From: Aphodoplasma sp045541115
GTDB lineage: Bacteria > Bacillota > Clostridia > UBA1381 > UMGS1253
Reading direction: 5' to 3'
NCBI GenBank assembly: GCA_045541115.1
Contig: JAZQIM010000019.1
Coordinates: 1-14,207, forward strand
DNA: 14,207 nt
Part shown: positions 1 to 6,306 of the stretch, piece by piece
Position numbering within the stretch: the stretch's first letter is position 1
Layout of the letters: each line of letters opens with the position of its first letter
Made by a program: the position numbers and the translations under genes
The notes under the pieces: generated by a model
Database searches by the model: none
The model's input: only the letters and a program-made list of their open reading frames with translations
Told to the model about the DNA's origin: nothing

Positions 1-1020
1 GTAGAAGAAGGCGAAAGCACAACGATTACAGCGACAGCTGCTGATGGTTATGAATTTGAAGGTTGGTATGTAGACGGCACAAAGGTAAGTGGTGACGCTA
101 CATACGAAGTAACAAACGTAACAGCAGACGCAACATATACAGCGAAGTTTACAGCACAGGCACCGTCGACACCGGCAAATAAAATCTATGACATGTCGAC
201 GATGAATAGTATGGGCGTATATAACGGAACTGACGGTACTAAGAGTGTTCCGACAATAGGTGATTATAATCATACATCGATTACACCGAGTGAACCGGTA
301 GCCAATCCGTATACTACAGAGCAAAACCAATTAGCACAGGCTGTTGTAGTAGATAAGTTTACAAACGGAGTTTCGTATGCAAACTCGTATGTTGCGGGAC
401 AGGTAATAACAACCTCTACATTTAGTGTAGACCCAGAAAACACATGGATTATTAGAAAACCTCAGTATTCAAATGAGGGATCTATTGGAGTAAATGACTG
501 GACAACAGTGTCGGTTGCTGCAGGAGATAAATATCTTGTAATCAATCAAGGATCTTCGGCGTATAACTCAAGATACTATGATTACGATAAAACTAATACA
601 GAAACGTACACGGCACAATCTTCAACATATGCTGAGTGGGATACATTCTATATCTCAAGTTCGGCTACAGTATACTACATAGATTTGGCAAATGTATATT
701 CAGACACTAATGGTACAGCTAGCAGCGTAAGATTTGCAGGCGGATGGACAAAAGGTGTTGCAGCTGGATGGCAAGAGGCAGGATATGTATCGACTGCCGA
801 TAACAAATACCACAAGGTATATTCAAAGCATTTTGAAGCAGGCAAGGTAACAATACCAAACTACGGTAGACCGGCAGAGTTTGCGTCTATAAAGCTTACT
901 GATTTCGTTGTGGATCCGAATACAACAACCAGAGAAAATGTAAGCGGTAGTGGAACAACAGCGAAGGTTGATCTTCCTTCGGCTTACCTTGTAGAGTTTG
1001 ATGGTTCATCGACACAATAA
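1..1020 (+). CDS. C-terminal part of a secreted/surface protein with an InlB-like repeat (5' end outside window)
   Basis: The reading frame is open from the first base to a TAA at 1018-1020, so this is the last 339 residues of a larger protein. The first ATG in frame (193) has no ribosome binding site and is almost certainly internal. Residues ~7-54 show the pattern GYEFEGWYVDG ... TYEVTNVTADATYTAKF, typical of divergent InlB B-repeat (Flg_new-like) modules of Gram-positive surface proteins. A Pro/Ala/Thr spacer (APSTPAN) follows. Then comes a Tyr/Ser/Thr/Asn-rich, cysteine-free, beta-rich region with aromatic positions and a stretch YHKVYSKHFEAGKVTIPNYG. That pattern recalls ancillary beta-sandwich domains at the C-termini of secreted polysaccharide-acting enzymes; this is a resemblance from memory, not a domain call. 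There is no SLH, LPXTG or dockerin motif in the visible part, so anchoring, if any, is upstream. Another exported surface gene follows 95 bp downstream. Function is unassigned. Confidence 0.85.
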   Translation, partial: VEEGESTTITATAADGYEFEGWYVDGTKVSGDATYEVTNVTADATYTAKFTAQAPSTPANKIYDMSTMNSMGVYNGTDGTKSVPTIGDYNHTSITPSEPVANPYTTEQNQLAQAVVVDKFTNGVSYANSYVAGQVITTSTFSVDPENTWIIRKPQYSNEGSIGVNDWTTVSVAAGDKYLVINQGSSAYNSRYYDYDKTNTETYTAQSSTYAEWDTFYISSSATVYYIDLANVYSDTNGTASSVRFAGGWTKGVAAGWQEAGYVSTADNKYHKVYSKHFEAGKVTIPNYGRPAEFASIKLTDFVVDPNTTTRENVSGSGTTAKVDLPSAYLVEFDGSSTQ

Positions 1021-1051
1021 ACATCAATATTGCAATTGATAAAAAAACAAT

Positions 1052-1093
1052 ATTTGCTTACAGGAGAAGAATAGAACCTTCTCCTGTGCAAAT
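1052..1093 (+). promoter_or_regulatory. Intercistronic hairpin in the leader of the SLH protein gene
   Basis: CAGGAGAAG (1061-1069) pairs perfectly with CTTCTCCTG (1078-1086). The stem extends through ATTTGC (1052-1057) with GCAAAT (1088-1093) across a small internal loop. No T-tract follows, so it is not an ordinary intrinsic terminator. The ribosome binding site GAGGAGG (1099-1105) of the downstream gene lies just after the structure. The 3' arm contains CTCCT (1081-1085), which could alternatively pair with AGGAG (1100-1104) in that site. It may be an mRNA-stabilising or processing structure, or a translational switch. The structure is seen in the sequence; the role is inferred. Confidence 0.5.
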
Positions 1094-1115
1094 GCGTTGA
1101 GGAGGAAGAAAAACA

Positions 1116-3062
1116 ATGAAACGAACTAATCTTTTTAAGGTAGTGTCCATTGTGATGGCAATTGCGATGATGTTTAGCACTACCGGTGTGTTTGCGGCAA
1201 CAATAGATAAGGTTGAACAAAAAGCTGAGAACACAGTTATTGATATATCAGGTGTGATTGAGGGCACAGGTGTTGAAGCATACACACAGGACGTAAAAAT
1301 TATTATTTTAAAGCCTGCATCTGACAGCGCAATAGATGCTCTTTCATCAAGCCAGGTAACAGCAAAGCTTGCTTTGGGCGCTTCGCTCTTTATGGATAGC
1401 AGATTTAAAACTGCAGTGCAGGTAATGCTTGAAGCTTGTACAGAAGAAGAATGTGCGGATACATCATGCGCAAATACAACACCCGGACATAAGCACAACT
1501 ATTACAAGGGTGCAAAGTGCGAAATCGCAGGAGCGCATGCTCACTATGATTACGACATTACTTTTGCAGACAGCGTAACCACATCGCCTACGGGTTATTA
1601 TACAGCAGTCGTAGTACCTACTGTAGGCACATACAGTACACAGACATTTTACTTTGCAGCAAGTGATGCAAAATATATAGTTTTACAGGATTTACTTACA
1701 GCAAATACCGATGCTCTTAAGAGTTCAATCGAAGTTAATAAGGGTATTTTAGGACTTGCAGGAACAAATACATCATGGGATTCACTTAGCGATGCATCGA
1801 AGACAAATGCTTCAACAGCAATTGTAGCAGCGCTCAGTGCATGGACAGAAAAACCTGCTGTAGTAGATGCATCAAACTTTGATGAGACACTCTCAAAGCT
1901 TACATCAATAACAAAACAAGAAACATATGCACAGGCGGTTGCTACGGCAGCGGATGATGCAGCAGGCGCTACACTTTTGTCAAAGATTGGCGACTACACT
2001 GATTTATCAGCATTTGTTTCTGCAGTTAATAGCGTTCCGGCAACGGTTTCACCTGAAGGCAGAGCAGATATTAACACAGCGATTTTAGGACAGTCTGTGA
2101 GCGACTTTGCAACATTAGTTGATAATTATAAAGAACAAGTTATTATTGCGGGAGTAACAAAACCGGCAGATAATAGCGTAACAAATTCAAGAACAGCTAT
2201 AGAAGCATTCATAAACGACATTACATCGGATACTGATATACGCGCAAAATATAATCTTTTGTCAGATATACAAAAGCAAAGCGTAGCTCTTGAATGCAGA
2301 GACAGCGGTGTAACAACACTTTCAGGAACCACCGGTCTTACAGCAAAATTTGAAGAGCTTGTAGGAGCACTTACACCGGCAGGTGGCTCGACACCGACTC
2401 CTACACCTGCACCGGGCCCCGGCGGTGGCGGCGGTGGTGGCGGCGAAATAACAACAGTTGTGACGCCTTCGCCTGAACCGACAGAAAAACCGATTTATGA
2501 GCGTTATATCGATATTGCTGACGTATCGTGGGCATGGGAAGCAATAGAAGTTCTTTCGGATAATAACGTATTTGCCGGTTACTCAGATTCCACATTTAGA
2601 CCGAATAATTCAATTCTCAGAGAAGAATTTATTAAGATAGTTGTTGTGGGCGTTGTTGGTGCAGACAAGATAAATATGTCGGCCACACCGTCATTTATAG
2701 ATGCTAAAACAGGATGGTTCGCACCGTACGTAGCAGCTGCTGAAGAAAACGGAATTACAACAGGTATGGGTAATGGATTGTTCGGCACAGGAGCAAAAAT
2801 CTCTCGTCAGGATATGGCAGTAATGCTTTATCGCATTCTTAATGATGCAGGTATAGAAATGCATACAAAAGAATATGCATTTACAGATGCAAATGATATT
2901 GCAGACTATGCATCAGATGCGGTATATGCGTTAAAGAACATGGCTATAATAAGCGGCGATCCCGATGGAAGCTTCAGACCAAATGGAGAAACAACCCGTG
3001 CAGAAGCAGCAATACTTCTGTACAGAACACTTGATAAACTTGGTAAGATTATGCATCAATAA
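1116..3062 (+). CDS. Exported protein with three C-terminal SLH (S-layer homology) domains
   Basis: This 648-residue protein starts at ATG 1116 behind GAGGAGG with 10-nt spacing. Residues 1-28 form a classical signal peptide: basic MKRTNLFK, a hydrophobic core, and a VFA-A cleavage site. Residues ~40-185 look like a beta-sandwich and contain a Cys/His cluster: C108, C113, C118, H125, H127, C135, H141, H143. Residues ~190-420 are Ala/Ser/Thr/Asp-rich and probably helical. A linker TPTPTPAPGPGGGGGGGG (426-443) leads to three SLH modules at ~464-510, ~524-576 and ~586-636, recognised by ITDV-like starts, GYSDSTFRPNNSILREEF and GDPDGSFRPNGETTRAEA. SLH triplets bind pyruvylated secondary cell-wall polymer non-covalently, so the protein should sit on the cell surface. 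The large central region has no recognised enzymatic motif, so it may be an S-layer or adhesion component. It is followed by a strong terminator and may be cotranscribed with the gene ending at 1020. Confidence 0.93.
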   Translation: MKRTNLFKVVSIVMAIAMMFSTTGVFAATIDKVEQKAENTVIDISGVIEGTGVEAYTQDVKIIILKPASDSAIDALSSSQVTAKLALGASLFMDSRFKTAVQVMLEACTEEECADTSCANTTPGHKHNYYKGAKCEIAGAHAHYDYDITFADSVTTSPTGYYTAVVVPTVGTYSTQTFYFAASDAKYIVLQDLLTANTDALKSSIEVNKGILGLAGTNTSWDSLSDASKTNASTAIVAALSAWTEKPAVVDASNFDETLSKLTSITKQETYAQAVATAADDAAGATLLSKIGDYTDLSAFVSAVNSVPATVSPEGRADINTAILGQSVSDFATLVDNYKEQVIIAGVTKPADNSVTNSRTAIEAFINDITSDTDIRAKYNLLSDIQKQSVALECRDSGVTTLSGTTGLTAKFEELVGALTPAGGSTPTPTPAPGPGGGGGGGGEITTVVTPSPEPTEKPIYERYIDIADVSWAWEAIEVLSDNNVFAGYSDSTFRPNNSILREEFIKIVVVGVVGADKINMSATPSFIDAKTGWFAPYVAAAEENGITTGMGNGLFGTGAKISRQDMAVMLYRILNDAGIEMHTKEYAFTDANDIADYASDAVYALKNMAIISGDPDGSFRPNGETTRAEAAILLYRTLDKLGKIMHQ

Positions 3063-3092
3063 TCTGCAAGTGAAGGAAAATAAGAATTAATT

Positions 3093-3127
3093 AAAGGTAT
3101 GGACAAAAAAGTGTCCATACCTTTTTT
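3093..3127 (+). terminator. Intrinsic terminator after the SLH gene
   Basis: GGTATGGACA (3096-3105) pairs perfectly with TGTCCATACC (3112-3121). An AAA/TTT extension adds to the stem, and a run of six T ends at 3127. It closes the surface-protein unit and separates it from the small sporulation-type operon. Confidence 0.93.
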
Positions 3128-3151
3128 ATGTATGGAAGCGGTTAATAAGTA

Positions 3152-3179
3152 ACCAACTTTAATGTTATGACATATACTA
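3152..3179 (+). promoter_or_regulatory. Candidate mother-cell sporulation promoter (sigma-K/sigma-E type)
   Basis: CATATACTA (3171-3179) fits the sigma-K -10 consensus CATANNNTA exactly. It differs at one position from the sigma-E -10 CATACANT. An AC dinucleotide (3152-3153, in AACC) lies 17 bp upstream, as in the sigma-K -35 (mACm). I see no convincing sigma-E -35, and no better sigma-A promoter in this gap. Predicted initiation near 3185 would leave a ~30-nt leader before the start codon at 3217. The consensus is short, so this rests on context (a SpoVM-like gene downstream) as much as on sequence. An inverted repeat ATACT-AA-AGTAT overlaps it at 3174-3185. Confidence 0.5.
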
Positions 3180-3216
3180 AAGTATCGTATGATAAGGGAG
3201 GGGGAAGCGCTATAAG

Positions 3217-3363
3217 ATGTGTTTTTTTAAGTATCTGCTATGGGCATTAGTCGCACTGTGCGCAGGCATAATGTGTGCGTTGCTATTTCCGATACGGCTT
3301 ATAGCAGGAATTGAGGCGCTTATAATTATAGCGCTTGGAATTTGTTTTTGTTTTAAAAAATAA
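3217..3363 (+). CDS. Small two-helix membrane protein (48 aa) upstream of spoVM
   Basis: ATG at 3217 follows a strong purine-rich site AAGGGAGGGGG (3194-3204) at ~12 nt. The product is MCFFKYLLWALVALCAGIMC followed by ALLFPIRLIAGIEALIIIA and a tail ending ICFCFKK. Two hydrophobic segments (residues ~5-24 and ~28-46) are separated by a short turn with Pro25 and Arg27, giving a helical hairpin with a Lys-Lys C-terminus. It has five cysteines (2, 15, 20, 43, 45), a lot for 48 residues. The stop codon is 18 bp upstream of the SpoVM-like start, and a shared promoter and terminator bracket the pair, so the two are very likely cotranscribed. I do not recognise a named family. The likely role is a membrane partner acting in the same sporulation stage, which is inference from context. 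Confidence 0.75.
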   Translation: MCFFKYLLWALVALCAGIMCALLFPIRLIAGIEALIIIALGICFCFKK

Positions 3364-3381
3364 AAAAGAGGTGGTAAATCA

Positions 3382-3450
3382 ATGAAAATTGTAGTGTTAA
3401 AAATGCCAAAGCTTTTATGCCCGCTTTGCAGAGCGATTTTTAGAATGTAG
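3382..3450 (+). CDS. spoVM: SpoVM-like sporulation peptide (22 aa)
   Basis: ATG at 3382 is preceded by AGAGGTGG (3367-3374) with 7-nt spacing; the stop is TAG. The product begins MKIVVLKMPKLLC and ends PLCRAIFRM. It aligns without gaps over its length with Bacillus subtilis SpoVM (26 residues, starting MKFYTIKLPKFL): Met1, Lys2, Lys7, Pro9, Lys10, Leu12, Arg17 and Ala18 coincide. SpoVM is an amphipathic peptide that lies on the convex outer forespore membrane and recruits the coat ATPase SpoIVA. Pro9, which is important in B. subtilis, is kept. Oddities are a C-terminus four residues shorter and a CPLC pair (Cys13, Cys16) in the helix. It is the second gene of a two-gene unit behind a mother-cell-type promoter, which fits the known mother-cell expression of spoVM. 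The assignment rests on a short match, but position, spacing and context all agree. Confidence 0.8.
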   Translation: MKIVVLKMPKLLCPLCRAIFRM

Positions 3451-3485
3451 CATATACATAAGAAGTAAAATACATAATCATATAA

Positions 3486-3516
3486 AAAAGGAAACAGGCA
3501 AACCCTGTTTCCTTTT
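3486..3516. terminator. Bidirectional terminator between spoVM and the permease genes
   Basis: GGAAACAGG (3490-3498) pairs with CCTGTTTCC (3504-3512) around the loop CAAAC. It is flanked by a run of A on the left and TTTT on the right. Transcripts from both sides meet a T-tract (TTTT on +, TTTTTT on -), so it serves the converging spoVM unit and the permease operon. Confidence 0.9.
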
Positions 3517-3545
3517 AATTTGTAATAAGTTTTTCTGATAGGATA

Positions 3546-4415
3546 TCAGCCTTTTACAGCACCGATCATAATACCTTTTACGAAGAACTTCTGTACGAAC
3601 GGATAGATACAAATCATAGGCAATGCTGCGAGCATAATCGTAGCGTAAATAATTGTTTGCTGATTCGTAGTAGCCGTCGATACGTCCATCGTCTCTGATG
3701 TAATCTCGGATTGAACGACAATTTTTTTAAGCAATACCTGTAACGGCACTTTCCATTCATCTTTTAAGTAAATCATTGCATCGAAGTATGCATTCCATCT
3801 TGCAACGAAGTAGTACATAGTAATTGTCATAAGACACGGCACTGAAAGAGGAATGTAAATCTTTAAAAGAACAAACCAATCGCTTGCACCGTCCATCTTT
3901 GCAGACTCTTCGAGAGAATCAGAGATTGATTCGAAGTATGTACGCATAAGTATTACATAGAAGCTCGATATTGCGCCATTAAGCATTAGTGCAAGACGAT
4001 TATTCAAAAGACCTAAGTTCTTTATGTTGATGTATGTTGGAATAAGACCTGCACTAAACCACATTGGAATAAGCATTAACATTATAAAGAACTTTCTTCC
4101 TACCAAACGCTGTTTTGAAGTAGCGTATGCTGTTAATATGGTACCAACCATGCTGATTGTTGTACCGCCTACAGAAATTAAAATAGTATTTCCGTATGAT
4201 GTCCAGATATAAGGCATGTTAAACACCTTTAAATACGAAGCAAATTCAAATCCAATAGGCCAGAATGTTACGTTACCCATCGTAACCTGTGTCGGTTCGC
4301 TTAACGAAGCAACGAGAACATACCAAAATGGATAAAGTGTTATAAAAGCGATAAAGACGAGCAATACTGCATTAACAACATCAAAAACTTGCTCACCAAC
4401 AGAACGTTTAATCAT
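3546..4415 (-). CDS. Carbohydrate ABC transporter permease, CUT1 family (LplC/YtcP-like)
   Basis: This 289-residue integral membrane protein forms one half of a sugar-uptake channel in the cytoplasmic membrane. Six hydrophobic segments are visible: ~13-35, ~74-98, ~108-127, ~140-160, ~188-206 and ~256-274. The cytoplasmic EAA loop, which docks on the ATPase, is at residues ~169-191 (EESAKMDGASDWFVLLKIYI then PLS), with the expected invariant Gly176. Its N-terminus (TLYPFWYVLVASLS) and C-terminus (YPFVQKFFVKGIMIGAVKG) are typical of the LplC/YtcP subgroup, and full length matches. The start has a GGGGGAG ribosome binding site (minus strand). It begins 20 bp after the LplB-like gene ends, so the two form one operon. 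Substrate is not readable from the sequence; LplBC-type systems in gut Clostridia often carry complex oligosaccharides or uronides (family knowledge). Confidence 0.95.
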   Translation of the reverse strand: MIKRSVGEQVFDVVNAVLLVFIAFITLYPFWYVLVASLSEPTQVTMGNVTFWPIGFEFASYLKVFNMPYIWTSYGNTILISVGGTTISMVGTILTAYATSKQRLVGRKFFIMLMLIPMWFSAGLIPTYINIKNLGLLNNRLALMLNGAISSFYVILMRTYFESISDSLEESAKMDGASDWFVLLKIYIPLSVPCLMTITMYYFVARWNAYFDAMIYLKDEWKVPLQVLLKKIVVQSEITSETMDVSTATTNQQTIIYATIMLAALPMICIYPFVQKFFVKGIMIGAVKG

Positions 4416-4434
4416 TTTCTATGCTCCCCCTTTC

Positions 4435-5826
4435 TTACCACAAGCCGACCTCGCCGACTTTACGCGAAATAGTATTTGAAGACCATACCATAACAATAGC
4501 AATTAACGCGTTAAATAAGCCGACAGCAGTTGACAATGAATATTGAGCGCTTATAAGACCGATACGATACACATAAGTACTGATAACGTCAGCAGTTTCA
4601 TATGTAATAGGCTGATACAAAAGAATAATTGTTTCGGAGCCTACGCTCAAGATGCTTCCCATACGAGTTATGAGCATAATAGCAATCGTAGGCATAATGC
4701 CGGGAAGTGTAATATTAAACATCTGGCGCCATCTGCCTGCACCGTCAATTCTTGCAGCCTCATAGAGCTCTTGGTCTATGCCGGCAAGTGCCGATGTATA
4801 AAGGATTGAACCAAAACCTGTACCTTGCCATGCGCCCATGGCAATATATATAGTTCTGAAGTATTCCGGTTTTGATAAGAAGTATATGCCTTGCTCCGAA
4901 CCTGTTACCCATTTATAGAATAGGTTGATAATACCCGTCGAAGGTGATAGGAAGTTTACAACGATACCTGCGATGACAACTGATGATACGAAGTGCGGCA
5001 AATAAGATATTGTTTGAATAGTAGTTGCAAACATTTTATTGCGGCATTCGTTAAGCATCAACGCAAAAATAATCGGTAACGGGAATGACCATATAATAGA
5101 GTATATATTTATCAAAAGCGTGTTGCGCAAAAGTCTAAAGAAATATGGTCCCGTAAAGAACAAGTAGAAGTTTTCGAAACCATACATATCTGCCCAGGGG
5201 CTTCCCAATACACCCTTAAACGGTGAGTAGTCCTTGAAAGCTATCAGTACACCATACATAGGTGCGTATGTAAATACCATAACCAAAACAAACCACGGGA
5301 CAAGCATTAAATAAAGGTTTTTGTCGCGCCATATGGCTGCGCGTGTTTTTGCTTTTTTATGAATTCTGTAAATTTCATCTGATGAGAGAGCTGCTTTATA
5401 ATAAGCTTCTCTTGCAACACGAACTTCCTCTTTTAAATCAAGGATTGCATTGTGTTGTTTGTTTTTTGCAAGCTGAATTGCAAGTTTCTGAGCAGAAAGG
5501 TCATTTGTTTGTTTTGCTTCTGCAATTGATTTTTTGCACTCAGCATCAATTTCTTTCTTGCGCGTGTTGTAATCCAACTTCTTTTGCTCCCAATTAGCCT
5601 TAAGAGCATCAATTTCTTCTTGCGGCGTGTCCGGCTTTGATTTCCACAAAACGATGTCGGAATTATATTTCTCTTTTGCCTGGTCATATTGCTCTTTAAG
5701 CGCAGCTTTTTGTTCTGCTTTGCTAAGACCTGACTTTTTCATGGCTTCCTTCATAGCTTTTGTAATTTTTGGTTTTGCCGGCGGCTCAAATATACCACAG
5801 TTTGTTTGAGCGACTGCTTTTGCCAT
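4435..5826 (-). CDS. Carbohydrate ABC transporter permease, CUT1 family (LplB/YtcO-like), with long N-terminal coiled-coil-like extension
   Basis: The start is ATG at 5826 (minus), behind AAGGAGGAG with 5-nt spacing; an in-frame upstream ATG at 5883 has no such site. The product is 463 residues. Residues ~170-463 are a normal LplB/YtcO permease: first membrane segment LYLMLVPWFVLVMVFTYAPM, the family signature YGVLIAFKDYSPFKG, six membrane spans, and an EAA loop at ~355-376 (YEAARIDGAGRWRQMFNITL) for the ATPase contact. Residues 1-~168 are extra: highly charged, Lys/Glu/Ala/Gln-rich, with heptad-like stretches (~26-58, ~68-145) and no membrane segment, so predicted to be a cytoplasmic coiled coil. 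Relatives are normally ~290-330 residues. It is the promoter-proximal gene of the operon with the LplC-like partner. No solute-binding protein or ATPase is in the window; a shared MsmX-type ATPase is the usual solution for CUT1 systems. Confidence 0.93.
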   Translation of the reverse strand: MAKAVAQTNCGIFEPPAKPKITKAMKEAMKKSGLSKAEQKAALKEQYDQAKEKYNSDIVLWKSKPDTPQEEIDALKANWEQKKLDYNTRKKEIDAECKKSIAEAKQTNDLSAQKLAIQLAKNKQHNAILDLKEEVRVAREAYYKAALSSDEIYRIHKKAKTRAAIWRDKNLYLMLVPWFVLVMVFTYAPMYGVLIAFKDYSPFKGVLGSPWADMYGFENFYLFFTGPYFFRLLRNTLLINIYSIIWSFPLPIIFALMLNECRNKMFATTIQTISYLPHFVSSVVIAGIVVNFLSPSTGIINLFYKWVTGSEQGIYFLSKPEYFRTIYIAMGAWQGTGFGSILYTSALAGIDQELYEAARIDGAGRWRQMFNITLPGIMPTIAIMLITRMGSILSVGSETIILLYQPITYETADVISTYVYRIGLISAQYSLSTAVGLFNALIAIVMVWSSNTISRKVGEVGLW

Positions 5827-5887
5827 GTGTACTCCTCCTTTTTCCCTGATTAAATAATAATAAGAACAAATAATAAAATGCAATTTC

Positions 5888-5907
5888 AGTACAAATAGCT
5901 TTGTACT
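5888..5907. promoter_or_regulatory. Inverted repeat in the permease operon leader (possible operator or 5' UTR hairpin)
   Basis: AGTACAAA (5888-5895) and TTTGTACT (5900-5907) are perfect 8-bp inverted arms around TAGC. The repeat lies about 10-30 bp downstream of the predicted permease transcription start, where a bound repressor would block transcription and where an RNA hairpin would form in the leader. No T-tract follows directly on the minus strand, so it is not an obvious terminator. The regulator is unknown. Confidence 0.5.
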
Positions 5908-5924
5908 TTAAATTTCATAACTAT

Positions 5925-5953
5925 ACTATAACATATATTTCGAAAATAGTAAA
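5925..5953 (-). promoter_or_regulatory. Sigma-A promoter of the sugar permease operon
   Basis: On the minus strand, -35 TTTACT (5953-5948) is separated by 17 bp from -10 TATAGT (5930-5925). The -10 carries an upstream TG (TGTTATAGT), giving an extended -10. Initiation near 5918 would give a leader of about 90 nt containing the inverted repeat at 5888-5907. Confidence 0.65.
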
Positions 5954-6034
5954 CTCTTATTTGTTTTTATTAGCATTATTTTTTATAAAAAGTATTTACA
6001 TTTTTTTAGAAATGCGCCGAAAAAAGTGCAACTA

Positions 6035-6045
6035 TTGTCGAAAAA
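6035..6045 (+). promoter_or_regulatory. Possible Spo0A box
   Basis: TTGTCGAAAAA contains the consensus 0A box TGTCGAA. A related CGAAAA core lies at 6018-6023, exactly 21 bp upstream (two helical turns). The site is ~80 bp upstream of the permease -35 and ~260 bp upstream of the pgk -35. A 7-base match is expected about once or twice by chance in a window this size, so confidence is low. It is listed because the organism appears to sporulate. Confidence 0.25.
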
Positions 6046-6306
6046 GCCTGAAATGGCGCGGTTTTGGGGGTATTCAATAACATAATGCGCATTAAAACGA
6101 CAAATTGTGCATATGTAAATGATGTTATACAAAGTGATATAAAATCAGGCTCACAAGCACGAGCGAAAAACAAACATCGATGCATAGTTACGTATATTAT
6201 ATTATGCCAAAAACATACTTATTCTAATTTGCGTATGAGGCAACATTTTTGTGTATACAAATAATGAAAAAATAGTAAAATATTATAAAAAAAATTACTA
6301 TAAACC

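Noticed and set aside
1021..1060. Possible sigma-A promoter before the SLH gene (TTGCAA at 1030)
   Set aside because: No acceptable -10 lies at 16-18 bp; the nearest match is at 15 bp and poor.
2416..2444. GC-rich Gly-codon tract in the SLH gene as a phase-variation repeat
   Set aside because: It is an in-frame interdomain linker of mixed GGC/GGT codons, not a uniform short repeat, so slippage is less likely.
5827..5883. Longer start for the LplB-like permease at 5883 (19 extra residues)
   Set aside because: The extra segment translates the leader including the AAGGAGGAG site itself, so the ATG at 5826 is the true start.
6064..6264. Open frame of 66 codons in the permease/pgk spacer (+)
   Set aside because: It opens with TTG, has no ribosome binding site, an amino-acid composition unlike real proteins, and overlaps candidate regulatory motifs.
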